DNA from: Paenibacillus aceris
GTDB taxonomy: Bacteria > Bacillota > Bacilli > Paenibacillales > NBRC-103111
Direction of reading: 5' to 3'
Length of the DNA stretch: 64,000 nucleotides
Assembly (NCBI RefSeq): GCF_017874035.1
Contig: NZ_JAGGKV010000007.1
Location: 248,001 to 312,000 of the forward strand
Position numbers and translations under genes: made by a program. Position 1 is the stretch's first letter. The number at the start of each line of letters is the position of its first letter. Under the pieces are notes generated by a model. It did no database searches. It was not told the DNA's origin and saw only the letters and a program-made list of their open reading frames with translations. Shown piece by piece: positions 9,285-18,495 of this stretch.

Positions 9285-10271
9285 ATGGCGATACTAGTAA
9301 CGGGCGGAGCCGGCTATATCGGTTCGCATGCAGTAGCTGAGCTGCTGGAAAAAGAGGAAGAAGTTGTTATTGTCGATAATTTGCAGCAAGGACACAGAGA
9401 TGCTGTGTTAGGCGGCAAGCTGTATGTCGGCGATCTGCGTGACGGTGAGTTTTTGGATACTGTTTTTTCAGAAAATAGCATTGATGCAATCATCCATTTT
9501 GCGGCGAATTCGCTTGTTGGCGAGAGTATGACGAATCCAGCCAAATACTATCACAATAACGTGTACGGAACACTTTGCCTGCTAGAGAAGATGAATCAAT
9601 ACGGCGTGAAAAATATCGTGTTCTCGTCGACAGCGGCGACCTACGGCGAGCCTGAGAATATTCCGATCCTGGAAAGCGACCGTACTTTGCCTACGAATAC
9701 GTATGGTGAGACGAAGCTGGCGATGGAGAAAATGATGAAATGGTTCGACACGGCTCACGGCATCAAATATGTATCGCTTCGTTACTTTAATGCGGCTGGC
9801 GCGCATGCCGGCGGCAAAATCGGCGAGGATCACAGCCCGGAGACGCACCTCATTCCAATCATTCTGCAAGTAGCTCTTGGACAAAGAGCGCATATCTCCA
9901 TCTACGGAGACGACTATGCAACTGAAGATGGCACTTGCGTACGCGACTACATTCATGTCAGCGATTTGGCCAGCGCCCATGTGCTTGCAGTAGAGAAGCT
10001 GCGCGGCGGAGCTGAAAGCAATATTTATAACCTAGGTAACGGCACTGGTTTCTCGGTTAAGCAAGTGATTGATATCGCCCGCAAAGTAACGGGGCATGCG
10101 ATTCCAGCAGTAATCGAACCGCGCAGAGCGGGTGACCCTGCAACGTTGATTGCCTCCTCCGAGCGTGCAAGAACGGAACTGGGTTGGAAGCCGAGCCGCG
10201 ATTCCTTGGAATCCATCATTGAAAGCGCATGGAACTGGCACCAAAATAACCCGAGCGGTTACGCCGAGTAG
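9285..10271 (+). CDS. galE: UDP-glucose 4-epimerase
   Basis: 328-aa short-chain dehydrogenase/reductase that interconverts UDP-galactose and UDP-glucose using bound NAD. The Rossmann motif [10 protein letters not shown] lies at 7-16. Catalytic Ser/Thr and YxxxK are seen in [11 protein letters not shown] and [14 protein letters not shown] 9285 is preceded by GGGGAGG inside galK and lies 1 nt past the galK stop, showing coupling. Confidence 0.96.
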   Translation: MAILVTGGAGYIGSHAVAELLEKEEEVVIVDNLQQGHRDAVLGGKLYVGDLRDGEFLDTVFSENSIDAIIHFAANSLVGESMTNPAKYYHNNVYGTLCLLEKMNQYGVKNIVFSSTAATYGEPENIPILESDRTLPTNTYGETKLAMEKMMKWFDTAHGIKYVSLRYFNAAGAHAGGKIGEDHSPETHLIPIILQVALGQRAHISIYGDDYATEDGTCVRDYIHVSDLASAHVLAVEKLRGGAESNIYNLGNGTGFSVKQVIDIARKVTGHAIPAVIEPRRAGDPATLIASSERARTELGWKPSRDSLESIIESAWNWHQNNPSGYAE

Positions 10272-10296
10272 GCTTGTTTAGAAAGGAAAGTGGCAC

Positions 10297-11877
10297 ATGG
10301 AACGGACAGCTAAAGCAACGCAATTTGCAGCATTGACCATAGAAAGGCTCCTTCAGTTTGCGCAGCAAAATGAATTGATTGAGCAGTTGGATGTCTATAC
10401 TTCACGAAATGCTTTGCTTGATTTATTCGGTCTTGCCGAGCCTTATGCAGGAGAAGTGCCGGCTGAGAAGTTAAGCAGCCCTGTTGGCCTCCTTGAAGAG
10501 CTGCTGGACGCGGCTTACGAAGCAGGCCTTCTGGAAGAGAATACAACGACGTATCGCGATTTGCTGGACGCACGGATTATGGGGCTGCTCATGCCGCGTC
10601 CTTCCGAGGTAGTGAATCAGTTCTGGAGCATGGCTAAGACCACCGGGGTCGAGGCGGCAACGAATTATTTCTACAAACAATCCATTGATTCGAACTACAT
10701 CCGGATGGATCGTATTCAGAAGAATGAATATTGGCTGGCGGGCACCGCATACGGCGATCTTGAAATCACGATCAATCTCTCGAAACCTGAGAAGGATCCG
10801 AAGGAAATCGCCCTGCTCAAAACGCTGCCGCAAAGCAGCTATCCCGCATGTCTGCTTTGCGCAGACAATTTAGGCTATGCTGGCCGTGTAAATCACCCGG
10901 CAAGGCAAAATCTGCGGTTCATTCCACTAGAGCTGGATAACGAGAAATGGTACTTCCAGTACTCTCCTTACGTGTATTACAACGAGCACAGTATTATTTT
11001 CCACGAGAAACATATTCCGATGAAAACAACGGCGAGTACGTTCTACCGTTTGCTTGATTTCATCGATCAATTCCCGCACTACTTCATCGGGTCCAATGCG
11101 GATCTGCCAATCGTGGGAGGTTCTATTCTGAACCATGATCACTTCCAGGGCGGACGTCATCAATTCCCGATGGAAAAAGCGCCCGGCGAGAAAACGTTTG
11201 TTCACGCTGAGTTTGCCGGCGTGAAGGCTGCCATCGTGAAGTGGCCGATGTCCGTAGTCCGCTTAAGCGGCCACAACAAGCAGCTTCTGTATAAGCTCGC
11301 GAGCAAGCTGCTCGACGACTGGCGCGCATACAGCGATGCGGAAGCGGACGTCCTCGCCTTCAGCGAGAAGGACGGACAGCGTATCCCGCATAACACGATT
11401 ACCCCGATCGCCCGCAACAATGCGCGGGGCGAGTACGAGCTTGACCTGGTGCTGCGGAATAACCGTACCAGCGAAGAGCATCCGGATGGCATTTTCCATC
11501 CGCACCAGCACTTGCACCACATCAAGAAGGAGAACATCGGCTTGATTGAGGTCATGGGGCTGGCGGTACTGCCAGGCCGACTGCAAGAGGAGCTGGCGGA
11601 TATCGCCAAGATCCTCACGGGCGAAGCCGACTTCGGCAGCGCGATCCGCGAAGAGGCCGGTCATCCGCTGCATAAGCATGCGGCATGGATCGAAGCGATG
11701 CTCGCGAAGCACGGCGCTGCGCTGACGGCTGACGGCGCGAAGGCGGTGCTGCAGGCGGAGGTCGGCGGCAAGTTCATGGACGTGCTGCTCGACGCGGGCG
11801 TGTTCAAGCGTGACGAAGCCGGGCAAGCGGCGTTCGGACGGTTTTTGGAAGCTGCGGGCTTTGCGCAGCAGCAGTAA
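10297..11877 (+). CDS. galT: UTP--hexose-1-phosphate uridylyltransferase
   Basis: 526-aa galactose-1-phosphate uridylyltransferase of the Firmicutes class II type (about 500 aa, unrelated in length to the ~350-aa class I enzyme). It transfers UMP from UDP-glucose to galactose-1-phosphate. The nucleotidyl-transfer site is visible as NHDHFQGGRH near residue 278. RBS AAAGGAAAG precedes ATG 10297. The last ~150 codons are markedly GC-rich compared with the start. Ends the gal operon before a strong terminator. Confidence 0.95.
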   Translation: MERTAKATQFAALTIERLLQFAQQNELIEQLDVYTSRNALLDLFGLAEPYAGEVPAEKLSSPVGLLEELLDAAYEAGLLEENTTTYRDLLDARIMGLLMPRPSEVVNQFWSMAKTTGVEAATNYFYKQSIDSNYIRMDRIQKNEYWLAGTAYGDLEITINLSKPEKDPKEIALLKTLPQSSYPACLLCADNLGYAGRVNHPARQNLRFIPLELDNEKWYFQYSPYVYYNEHSIIFHEKHIPMKTTASTFYRLLDFIDQFPHYFIGSNADLPIVGGSILNHDHFQGGRHQFPMEKAPGEKTFVHAEFAGVKAAIVKWPMSVVRLSGHNKQLLYKLASKLLDDWRAYSDAEADVLAFSEKDGQRIPHNTITPIARNNARGEYELDLVLRNNRTSEEHPDGIFHPHQHLHHIKKENIGLIEVMGLAVLPGRLQEELADIAKILTGEADFGSAIREEAGHPLHKHAAWIEAMLAKHGAALTADGAKAVLQAEVGGKFMDVLLDAGVFKRDEAGQAAFGRFLEAAGFAQQQ

Positions 11878-11882
11878 GATGG

Positions 11883-11914
11883 GAGCCCCTTGGTCTTTGA
11901 CCGGGGGCTCTTTT
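11883..11914 (+). terminator. gal operon terminator
   Basis: GAGCCCC...GGGGCTC stem extended by GGTC / GACC, followed by TTTTG. Confidence 0.85.
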
Positions 11915-12050
11915 GTGCGTTGATAAGAAATTATAAGTTTTTCACTTTTGCTTCGCATCAACCTTGGCAAACGCGGACGTCCCAAAAGGACGATGAAGTC
12001 GTTTATCCATGGTATGTTCGGGTTTCCTCACATTAACGAGTCAATTGCTG

Positions 12051-12323
12051 GGGCAAAAAGGCCCGCTAAGCGAGCTGTTTACGTCTATGTCTACGGCTTG
12101 GCGAAAAGGCCAACAAAGCAGGCTATGTGTGGCTTGTAACGATGTTTTACACCGTTACCGATGCCTCCGCAGTAGCTGTAGGACGCTCCAATGATGCTTT
12201 ACATCGTAGCAGGTGCGAAAAGGCCGATCAAGCAGGACGTGTGTGGCTTGTAACGATGTATTACATCGTTACGGATGCCTCGGCAGTAGCTGTGGCACGC
12301 TCCAACGATGTTTTACATCGTTA
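12051..12323 (+). repeat. 114-bp tandem repeat carrying short palindromes
   Basis: A unit starting GTGTGGCTTGTAACGATG at 12127 recurs at 12241 (period 114 bp; second copy partial). The linker piece GCGAAAAGGCC also occurs near 12102 and 12217. Each unit holds two palindromes of the form AACGATGT-N-ACATCGTT; the best is TAACGATGTA / TACATCGTTA at 12251-12271. Four such palindromes lie between 12137 and 12322. The whole 11.9-12.5 kb stretch has no credible gene. The repeat keeps an open frame, but no ribosome site or known protein pattern accompanies it. Confidence 0.75.
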
Positions 12324-12521
12324 ATTCGAATGCGATCTGTTGGAGGGATATTTTTTATGTGTGCGTTGGCTCACTGTAAAGTGCAGAGGGGAAACGCTAA
12401 CGGTTAGTTACGTTCGTCGATTACACCCTTTGAATCCTGCCCCCGATTTTAGTACACTTAATAGGTAGTTGATGGAAATTTCGCTTGATCTAAACCTATG
12501 TGGATCGAGGAGGCTAACGGA

Positions 12522-13511
12522 ATGGAAGGCTTTAATGCGTTGATGGTGGAGCGGACGGAGGAGCGTTTTTCCGCTCATGTGAAAGAGCTGCGAATGGAAG
12601 ATTTACCGCCGGGTGAAGTGACGATACGCGTGCGATACTCGGGTATTAATTATAAAGATGCGTTGGCCTGCAGTCCGAATGGACGCGTCGTGCGCACGTA
12701 CCCTATGGTGCCGGGCATAGATCTGGCAGGGACGGTTGCCGCCTCGTCGGACCCGCGTTTTCGCGAAGGCGATGAGGTGCTAGTGACCAGCTATGAGCTG
12801 GGAACGGGACACTATGGCGGATTCAGCGGCTATGCGCGTGTTCCGGCTGACTGGGTTGTGCCACTGCCGAAGGGGCTATCCCATCGCGAGGCGATGATAC
12901 TGGGAACGGCAGGCTTTACAGCAGCGCTCTCGATCCAGCGCATGGAGGAGAACGGGCTGAACAAGGAGAGGGGCCCCGTGCTTGTTCGCGGCGCAACCGG
13001 CGGTGTAGGGAGCAACAGTGTGTCGATGCTGGCAGCGCTCGGCTATGAGGTGGAAGCAAGTACGGGCAAGTCTGCTGATCATCAGTACTTGCTTGATTTG
13101 GGGGCGACACGGGTAGTACCGAGGGAAGAGCTCTCCCCGTCCGTGAGAAAACCGATGGACAAGGAGTATTGGGCGGGCTGTGTCGACCCTGTTGGAGGAG
13201 ACTCGCTTGCTTATGTGCTGAGCCGGATGAAGTATGCCGGATCGGTTGCCCTGAGCGGTTTGACGGGCGGCGGTGAGTTTACCGCTACGGTGTTTCCTTT
13301 TATTCTGCGGGGCGTGAATGTACTGGGCATTGACTCGGTGTACTGCCCGGCGGAGATCCGGAGCCCCCTCTGGGAGCGGATAGCTGGCGAATTGAAGCCG
13401 CGGCTGCTAGAGCGGATGGTCTATAAAGAAGTTACGCTGGATGGGGCTGCTGAGGCGGCGCAAGAGGTTTTGGGTGGAAAAGTTAGAGGACGAGTGCTCG
13501 TTAGCTTGTAA
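12522..13511 (+). CDS. YhdH/YhfP-family NADPH oxidoreductase
   Basis: 329-aa zinc-independent medium-chain dehydrogenase/reductase of the YhdH/YhfP (acryloyl-CoA reductase-like quinone oxidoreductase) family. N-terminal GroES-like fold with YSGINYKDALAC and VPGIDLAGTV, Rossmann motif GATGGVGSNS, and KYAGSVALSGLTGG, all typical. Start chosen at ATG 12522 because GAGGAGG lies 9 nt upstream; an ATG at 12498 has no ribosome site. Substrate cannot be read from sequence. The neighbouring nitrilase-type gene is 43 nt downstream and may be co-transcribed. Confidence 0.88.
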   Translation: MEGFNALMVERTEERFSAHVKELRMEDLPPGEVTIRVRYSGINYKDALACSPNGRVVRTYPMVPGIDLAGTVAASSDPRFREGDEVLVTSYELGTGHYGGFSGYARVPADWVVPLPKGLSHREAMILGTAGFTAALSIQRMEENGLNKERGPVLVRGATGGVGSNSVSMLAALGYEVEASTGKSADHQYLLDLGATRVVPREELSPSVRKPMDKEYWAGCVDPVGGDSLAYVLSRMKYAGSVALSGLTGGGEFTATVFPFILRGVNVLGIDSVYCPAEIRSPLWERIAGELKPRLLERMVYKEVTLDGAAEAAQEVLGGKVRGRVLVSL

Positions 13512-13554
13512 CTCTGGCGCACAGAAACGATGACAAGTTGAGGAGAGATGGGCG

Positions 13555-14412
13555 TTGAAAATGAGAGTTTCGGCCGTGCAATATCATTTGCACTCGATTC
13601 GTAATTTTGAGGAATTCGCCGCGCAGGTGGAGCATTATGTGAAGGTGGCTCAGGAATTTGAGGCGGATTTTGTACTGTTTCCCGAATTGTTTACGACACA
13701 GCTAATGTCGATCGGCGATGAGCACGGTAAAGCGCTGCCGATTGATGCTTTGCCCTCGTACACGGATGCTTACCGGGAGCTTTTCCAAGGGTTGGCGAAG
13801 CAGACGGGCATGCATATCATTGGCGGTACGCATATTACCTCTGAGGAAGGTAAACTGTACAATACGGCATTTTTATTTTATCCGGATGGCCGGATCGGGG
13901 AACAGAAAAAGCTCCATATTACCCCAACTGAAGTGAAGGAATGGAATATGGGCGCCGGCGATTCCTTGCAGGTTTTTGACACCGATAAAGGGCGCATTGC
14001 GATCCTCGTCTGTTATGACGTGGAGTTCCCGGAAATTGTCCGAATGGCCAGAGCCCGCGGCGCTGACGTGCTGTTTGCCCCATCCTGTACGGATGACCGT
14101 CACGGGTTCCATCGGGTGCGTTATACGTGCCATGCACGAACGATCGAGAATCAGATCTACGTCGTCACGACGGGGACGGTAGGTGCTCTGCCAACGGTAG
14201 ATTTCATGCGCGCGAACTTTGGTCAGGCAGCTGTCATTACCCCGAACGATGTGCCTTTTCCGCCAAAAGGCTTGTTGGTTGAAGGTGAAATCAACGGCGA
14301 CATGGTAGTCACGGCTGATTTGGATCTAGACCTGCTAACCCTTGTCCGCGAAAAAGGCTCTGTCACTACGTGGCGTGACCGCAGGACGGATCTGTACACC
14401 GATTGGGCTTAA
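13555..14412 (+). CDS. Nitrilase-superfamily amidohydrolase
   Basis: 285-aa carbon-nitrogen hydrolase. The Glu-Lys-Cys catalytic triad is visible in FPELFTTQ (Glu about 42), KLHITPTE (Lys about 119) and LVCYDVEFPE (Cys about 153). Hydrolyses an amide or nitrile-type C-N bond; substrate unknown. Best start is TTG 13555, seven nt after AGGAGAG; ATG 13561 is the alternative. A GNAT gene follows closely. Fusions of a GNAT with this hydrolase class exist in other bacteria, so the pair probably works on one pathway (inference). Confidence 0.88.
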   Translation: MKMRVSAVQYHLHSIRNFEEFAAQVEHYVKVAQEFEADFVLFPELFTTQLMSIGDEHGKALPIDALPSYTDAYRELFQGLAKQTGMHIIGGTHITSEEGKLYNTAFLFYPDGRIGEQKKLHITPTEVKEWNMGAGDSLQVFDTDKGRIAILVCYDVEFPEIVRMARARGADVLFAPSCTDDRHGFHRVRYTCHARTIENQIYVVTTGTVGALPTVDFMRANFGQAAVITPNDVPFPPKGLLVEGEINGDMVVTADLDLDLLTLVREKGSVTTWRDRRTDLYTDWA

Positions 14413-14439
14413 TCTGGGCGAGGGGGCTTGCATAGCGTC

Positions 14440-15135
14440 ATGGATGTAAATTCGCACAAATTTTACGCCAAAAAATTGTACGTCTTCGACGGCGACAAGC
14501 CGATTGAGGCGGTCATACGCAATTATGAAAAGGCGGATTTCGACGCGCTGATCCGCGTTCAGCAGGAAAGCTTTCCGCCCCCGTTTCCGTCAGAACTTTG
14601 GTGGAACGAAGAACAGCTCACTGAGCATGTTACGCGTTTTCCTCAAGGCGCACTTTGTGTCGAGGTGGCGGGTAAGATTGTTGGGTCGATCACGGGGCTG
14701 CTCGTCGACTACGAGGAAGAGCATGCGTCCGATCATAGCTGGTCGACGCTGACAGACGACGGCTACATCCGTACGCATCAGCCTGACGGCGATACCTTAT
14801 ACATTGTGGATATCTGCGTGATGCCCGCCTACCGCAAGTTTGGTCTCGGCAAATGGTTGATGCAGTCCATGTATGAGGTGGTCGTGCATTTGGGCTTGCG
14901 CAGGCTGCTTGGCGGCGGGCGCATGCCGGGTTACCACAAGCATGCGGGTACTATGAGCGCGGAGGATTATGTGAAGGCGGTCATGGCAGGGACTTACAAG
15001 GATCCGGTTCTTACATTCCTGCTCCGCTGCGGCAGGACACCGGTGCAGGTGGTGCCTGATTATTTGCAGGATGAGGAGTCGCAAAACTATGGGCTTTTGA
15101 TGGAGTGGCGGAATCCATTCCGAATTTTGACATAA
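14440..15135 (+). CDS. GNAT acetyltransferase beside nitrilase
   Basis: 231-aa acyl-CoA-dependent N-acetyltransferase. The acetyl-CoA loop appears as VMPAYRKFGLGKWLM around 130-145, after β-strands DTLYIVDICV. The extra C-terminal part, with GGRMPGYHKH and FLLRCGRTPVQVVPDYL, matches the GNAT moiety found fused to carbon-nitrogen hydrolases elsewhere. Start uncertain: ATG 14440 (AGGGGG 13 nt upstream) or TTG 14428, which lies too close to that site. 27 nt after the hydrolase and 16 nt before the next gene, so likely one operon. Confidence 0.8.
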   Translation: MDVNSHKFYAKKLYVFDGDKPIEAVIRNYEKADFDALIRVQQESFPPPFPSELWWNEEQLTEHVTRFPQGALCVEVAGKIVGSITGLLVDYEEEHASDHSWSTLTDDGYIRTHQPDGDTLYIVDICVMPAYRKFGLGKWLMQSMYEVVVHLGLRRLLGGGRMPGYHKHAGTMSAEDYVKAVMAGTYKDPVLTFLLRCGRTPVQVVPDYLQDEESQNYGLLMEWRNPFRILT

Positions 15136-15151
15136 AGGAGCTTGAGAACGA

Positions 15152-15823
15152 ATGGAATACATACGGATTACAAGTATAGATAACCCTTTGTTTCGTGCGA
15201 TGCATGATCTGATGAAAGAGGTGTTCCCGCCGGAGGAAGTGCTGGAATATTCCTTGTGGAAGGAGCCGCTTGCGGATCCCGGCATTCGGGTGTTTGTTGC
15301 TGTTCATGAAGGAAAGGTCGTTGGTACGACGGAGTACCGCTATTACGAGGATTTCCAAGTAGCGATGACGGATTTCACCATTATCGGTCAAGCGGGGCTT
15401 GGCATTGGCCGCTTCCTGGCGCGCAAGCGCTGGAACGACCTGGAGGCCTTAGCTACCGAGTCGGGCAAGCCGATGCTGGGGATGTTCGCCGAAATCTATG
15501 ATCCCTACCGGATCGAAAGCCATGCGTTCGGCGGCGTGAAGCCGATGGATCCTTACGTGCGGCGCGAAGTCTTGTCCCATCTGGGATACAAGCGGATCGA
15601 TTTCCCGTATGTTCATCCTTCTTGGGAGAACAATGGGGAAGCAGTGGAAGAGCTGGATCTTTGTTTCCTCCCAACAGATGAAGATAAGACACAGCTTGAC
15701 GCAGCGATTGTAGTGAAGTTCCTGAAGCGTTACTATTCCGTTCTTGCGAATAAGCCGCAGGCCTGGCATGAGATGGTCGAGAGACTAGAGGGGAAAGCAT
15801 CGCTGGCTCTTTTGCCGTTATAG
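15152..15823 (+). CDS. Putative GNAT-fold protein
   Basis: 223-aa protein with a GNAT-like core (FVAVHEGKVVGTTEYRYYED, IGQAGLGIGRFLARKRWN) but without a classical R/QxxGxG/A loop, so acetyl-CoA binding is uncertain. ATG 15152 follows AAAGGAG. Third gene of the run beginning with the hydrolase. Substrate unknown. Confidence 0.7.
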   Translation: MEYIRITSIDNPLFRAMHDLMKEVFPPEEVLEYSLWKEPLADPGIRVFVAVHEGKVVGTTEYRYYEDFQVAMTDFTIIGQAGLGIGRFLARKRWNDLEALATESGKPMLGMFAEIYDPYRIESHAFGGVKPMDPYVRREVLSHLGYKRIDFPYVHPSWENNGEAVEELDLCFLPTDEDKTQLDAAIVVKFLKRYYSVLANKPQAWHEMVERLEGKASLALLPL

Positions 15824-15835
15824 AGTGAATGAAAA

Positions 15836-15877
15836 GGCGAGCTCAAAGGGCCTGGAAAATGACCTTTTGAGCTCGCC
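15836..15877. terminator. Convergent terminator hairpin
   Basis: A 14-bp inverted repeat GGCGAGCTCAAAGG / CCTTTTGAGCTCGCC (one bulged T) sits between two converging genes. T runs are short on both sides. Confidence 0.65.
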
Positions 15878-15882
15878 GCATG

Positions 15883-16332
15883 TTACCAACCAAAATCCAA
15901 TGTTTTACCCGTCTCCGCAAATGTTTTGATATTGCTTAATATCATCCACCAGCTTGCTTTTGTTCTCTCGAAGCTTGGGTGGTTCGGCGTCCATTGGTCA
16001 TTGATGAGCGTCATTTTCGTGCAGCTGCCGACTGTCTCCAAGGTAAACGTCATCCGGGATTCAAAATCCGCATGGTTCGGATTGTAGGACGGGCCAGCAT
16101 GCTCTATGCAGGAGAGAAGCTTTTCCGGTTCATAGGCCAGTATCGTGCCGTATACATGGACGGTTTCATCGCCGTCATTGCCTGGTCCGATGTATCTGAA
16201 GTCGGAGCCAATCTCGAACGTGGACTCTAATACGCTGCCGAAGAAAATCTTACGCGTCCCCTCCGGAGTCACTAGAATATCCCACACTTCTTTGCATGTT
16301 GCACCAATATAAAATTCGTATCTCAATTCCAA
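15883..16332 (-). CDS. SRPBCC (AHSA1-like) protein
   Basis: 149-aa START/Bet v1-fold protein of the activator-of-Hsp90-ATPase-like group, with YEFYIGATCKEVWDILVTPE and TRKIFFGSVLESTFEIG. Probably binds a hydrophobic ligand. Relatives nearly always begin MELxYEFYI, which fits a TTG start at 16332 behind GAGGGAGTGGG. Upstream in-frame ATGs (16410, 16368) lack a site and would run toward the divergent AraC gene. Confidence 0.8.
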   Translation of the reverse strand: MELRYEFYIGATCKEVWDILVTPEGTRKIFFGSVLESTFEIGSDFRYIGPGNDGDETVHVYGTILAYEPEKLLSCIEHAGPSYNPNHADFESRMTFTLETVGSCTKMTLINDQWTPNHPSFERTKASWWMILSNIKTFAETGKTLDFGW

Positions 16333-16425
16333 CTTTAAACCCACTCCCTCACTATGTGTTAAGCTCATGATATAGGTTTGTACGTTCCGGGTATTGTAAA
16401 AACGCGACAAGGAGTGATCGGCATC

Positions 16426-17226
16426 ATGTCTGACCTCATTAAACCCAGTCTAGGGATCATGAATCTCCAGCAAGTGACGCGGAAATTTCAGCTTTCCAGA
16501 GTAGCACCCTCCGAGGATTTGGCTTTTTTCATTCGCCATTTCTGGATCGTGCGGTGGGACTTAAGAGGGCAAGAACCTTACGTGCAGCATGTGATCCCGA
16601 ACCCTTGCGTTAATCTGGTTGTTGAACCGGGGCGCACGGCTATTTACGGTCCTGGCAAAGAAAAATACGGGCATTACCTGCATGGGCAAGGGTGCGTATT
16701 TGGCGTGAAATTTAAGCCCGGCGGCTTTTATCCGTTCGTGAAGCAGCCAGTCTCCGGCATGCAGCTCAGCCCGCTGAGCGTTCAGAACGTGTTTGATGCC
16801 GATCCGCTTGCGCTGGAGAGCGATGTACTTGCGCAAGAAGATGAGCAGCAAATGGTAGAACTCGTCGAGCAGGTGATCCGGCCCAAGCTGCCGGAGCCGG
16901 ATGCGCAGGTAACTTTTATCAATGAAATCATCGATTATATCAACGAGCAGCCTGACGTCACCAAAGTAGACACCCTTTGCGACTATTTCGGTGTGAACAA
17001 AAGAACGCTGCAGCGATTATTCGACCTCTACGTCGGCGTTAGCCCCAAGTGGGTCATCAAGCTGGCGCGCATTCAGAATGCGGCGGAGACGACCGATACG
17101 AGTGAGAGGCCGAACTGGTCCAAGCTGTCGATGGATCTCGGCTATCACGACCAGTCGCATTTTATTAAGGATTTCAAATCCATTATCGGCCAAACGCCGG
17201 ATGAGTATGCCCGGCAGGCGCTGTAA
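16426..17226 (+). CDS. AraC-family regulator with DUF6597-like sensor
   Basis: 266-aa regulator. The N-terminal domain HVIPNPCVNLVVEPG resembles the DUF6597 sensor. The C-terminal AraC helix-turn-helix includes FGVNKRTLQRLFDLYVGVSP and LGYHDQSHFIKDFKSIIG. ATG 16426 follows AAGGAGTG with 9-nt spacing. Divergent from the SRPBCC gene, which is its likely target (inference). Confidence 0.87.
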   Translation: MSDLIKPSLGIMNLQQVTRKFQLSRVAPSEDLAFFIRHFWIVRWDLRGQEPYVQHVIPNPCVNLVVEPGRTAIYGPGKEKYGHYLHGQGCVFGVKFKPGGFYPFVKQPVSGMQLSPLSVQNVFDADPLALESDVLAQEDEQQMVELVEQVIRPKLPEPDAQVTFINEIIDYINEQPDVTKVDTLCDYFGVNKRTLQRLFDLYVGVSPKWVIKLARIQNAAETTDTSERPNWSKLSMDLGYHDQSHFIKDFKSIIGQTPDEYARQAL

Positions 17227-17231
17227 CATCA

Positions 17232-17267
17232 AAGAAGAGCCGGCTCCTGAGGGGGCGGGCTCTTCTT
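17232..17267 (+). terminator. Terminator after AraC regulator
   Basis: A perfect 10-bp inverted repeat AAGAAGAGCC / GGCTCTTCTT; the T-run is poor. Confidence 0.7.
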
Positions 17268-17341
17268 GTCTAATTAAGTGAAATGGCGTCAATTGTGGGT
17301 GTTATACCGGCTGCAGTCGCCAACTGCAATCTGCTGCAAAT

Positions 17342-17566
17342 TCATCTTCCCTTATGCGTGAAGCTGCGGTGAATTTTACGAACCGCAAACAAGTACACAA
17401 TGAACGGCAGCGGTGCTTGAATAATGCCCCAGATACCCCAGAACCAAGGGTAACGGGCACTGCGTCTGCGCGCGTCAATGAACAGCCATGTGCTCTGTGT
17501 GAGCATAACAAGGGCTATGCCAATCCAAGCCCATAGGGGTAGCGCGTCCCAGTTCTCATGATTCAT
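17342..17566 (-). CDS. Small membrane protein, SigY anti-sigma component-like
   Basis: 74-aa protein with two membrane helices (about 12-29 and 42-62) and the FIDARRR and WFWGIWGIIQAP motifs seen in YxlD/YxlE-type small proteins of the B. subtilis sigY operon. YxlE there takes part, with YxlC, in holding SigY inactive. The ATG overlaps the end of the preceding gene by 11 nt, with AGGTGG upstream. No YxlFG-type ABC transporter follows, so the operon is shorter than in B. subtilis. Confidence 0.7.
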   Translation of the reverse strand: MNHENWDALPLWAWIGIALVMLTQSTWLFIDARRRSARYPWFWGIWGIIQAPLPFIVYLFAVRKIHRSFTHKGR

Positions 17567-17942
17567 GTGAATCCACCTGCTTTCGAAGGAATAGCCAAGT
17601 CAGAGGCGCAATGATCGCCAAAGCTTGGAAGGTCATAAAGACAAAGGGCTGTGCAGCCGCGGTCATATAGAGAAGAGAGAGAAGCAGCAGCCCAGCGCAC
17701 CACAATTTAAACAGATCACCGAACAACCGCGTACGATGCTTAATCCGCGCAGCGGCGATTTGTTGATCAAACCAAGCTGCACTAGGACGAGTTGCAGGAA
17801 ATAAGTCTTCTAATGCGTCAAGCCCCTGCTGCAGCCTTTGAACGGCAGCGTCGTCGCGGTTTGCATCGTTCTCCTCTTCAGAGTTCTTCATCTGCGGCTT
17901 TGTACGATTGGCGTTCTGTAAGTCGTCCTTCCTACCGTCCAT
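17556..17942 (-). CDS. yxlC: YxlC-like anti-sigma factor
   Basis: 128-aa protein. A charged cytoplasmic N-terminus includes RLQQGLDALEDLFPA (about 40-55), where sigma binding would be expected. Two C-terminal membrane helices follow (about 80-96 and 99-117). Architecture and position directly after the sigma gene match YxlC, the SigY anti-sigma factor. ATG directly abuts the sigY stop codon, with GGAGCTGGTG as ribosome site, ensuring stoichiometric synthesis. Confidence 0.72.
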   Translation of the reverse strand: MDGRKDDLQNANRTKPQMKNSEEENDANRDDAAVQRLQQGLDALEDLFPATRPSAAWFDQQIAAARIKHRTRLFGDLFKLWCAGLLLLSLLYMTAAAQPFVFMTFQALAIIAPLTWLFLRKQVDSHES

Positions 17943-18458
17943 CTACACCAGCTCCTTCCGTAATTGTTTCAAGGCATGATGCACTCTTGATTTGGCGGTC
18001 CCTTCCGCGATGGAAAGAATTTGGCCTACTTCTTCATATGTGTAGCCGTAGTAATGCTTGAGAATGACCGGAATCCGGCTCTCCTCCGGCAGTTCAGCCA
18101 AGGCGTTCAACACATCAGGCCAAACCTCGTTCTGATTCTCGGCCTGCCATTGCATCTGACGGAGCGCCTGCTGCTGCTCCTGCCACAGCTTATGACGTTT
18201 GCGCCGCCTTCCCTGATCGATCATCAATCGAGTAGCCATCGTGATGAGCCAAGAGGAAAACTTGGATTTTCCGTTGTAGAGGTTAATTTTCTCGATACAT
18301 CGAATCATCGTATCTTGCGTAAGATCCTCCGCCAAGGACGGGTTCAGCGTTATTTTCAACAAATACTTGTATACAAAATCATAGTGCTGCTGCAGCAGCA
18401 GAGACAGAGCGGTGCGATCTCCCTGTGCAGCCCGTTTTAGCCTTTCATGCTCTTCCAA
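17943..18458 (-). CDS. sigY: ECF sigma factor, SigY type
   Basis: 171-aa ECF sigma factor. Region 2 has YDFVYKYLLKITLNPSLAED and the motif INLYNGKSKFSSWLITMAT; region 4 has LPEESRIPVILKHYYGYTYE followed by VGQILSIAEGTAKSR. The sigY assignment rests on the downstream YxlC-like pair and the promoter motif upstream. Start: TTG 18458 lies 8 nt after AGAGGGTGA. A GTG at 18470 overlaps that site and is less likely. Probably cell-envelope or starvation responsive as in B. subtilis (inference). Confidence 0.83.
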   Translation of the reverse strand: MEEHERLKRAAQGDRTALSLLLQQHYDFVYKYLLKITLNPSLAEDLTQDTMIRCIEKINLYNGKSKFSSWLITMATRLMIDQGRRRKRHKLWQEQQQALRQMQWQAENQNEVWPDVLNALAELPEESRIPVILKHYYGYTYEEVGQILSIAEGTAKSRVHHALKQLRKELV

Positions 18459-18495
18459 GTCAAGGGTCACCCTCTCTGCCTGAATTCATAGATAG

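Noticed and set aside
12127..12323. CRISPR array
   Set aside because: Two tandem units with internal palindromes; no series of identical 25-37-bp repeats with unique spacers and no cas genes.
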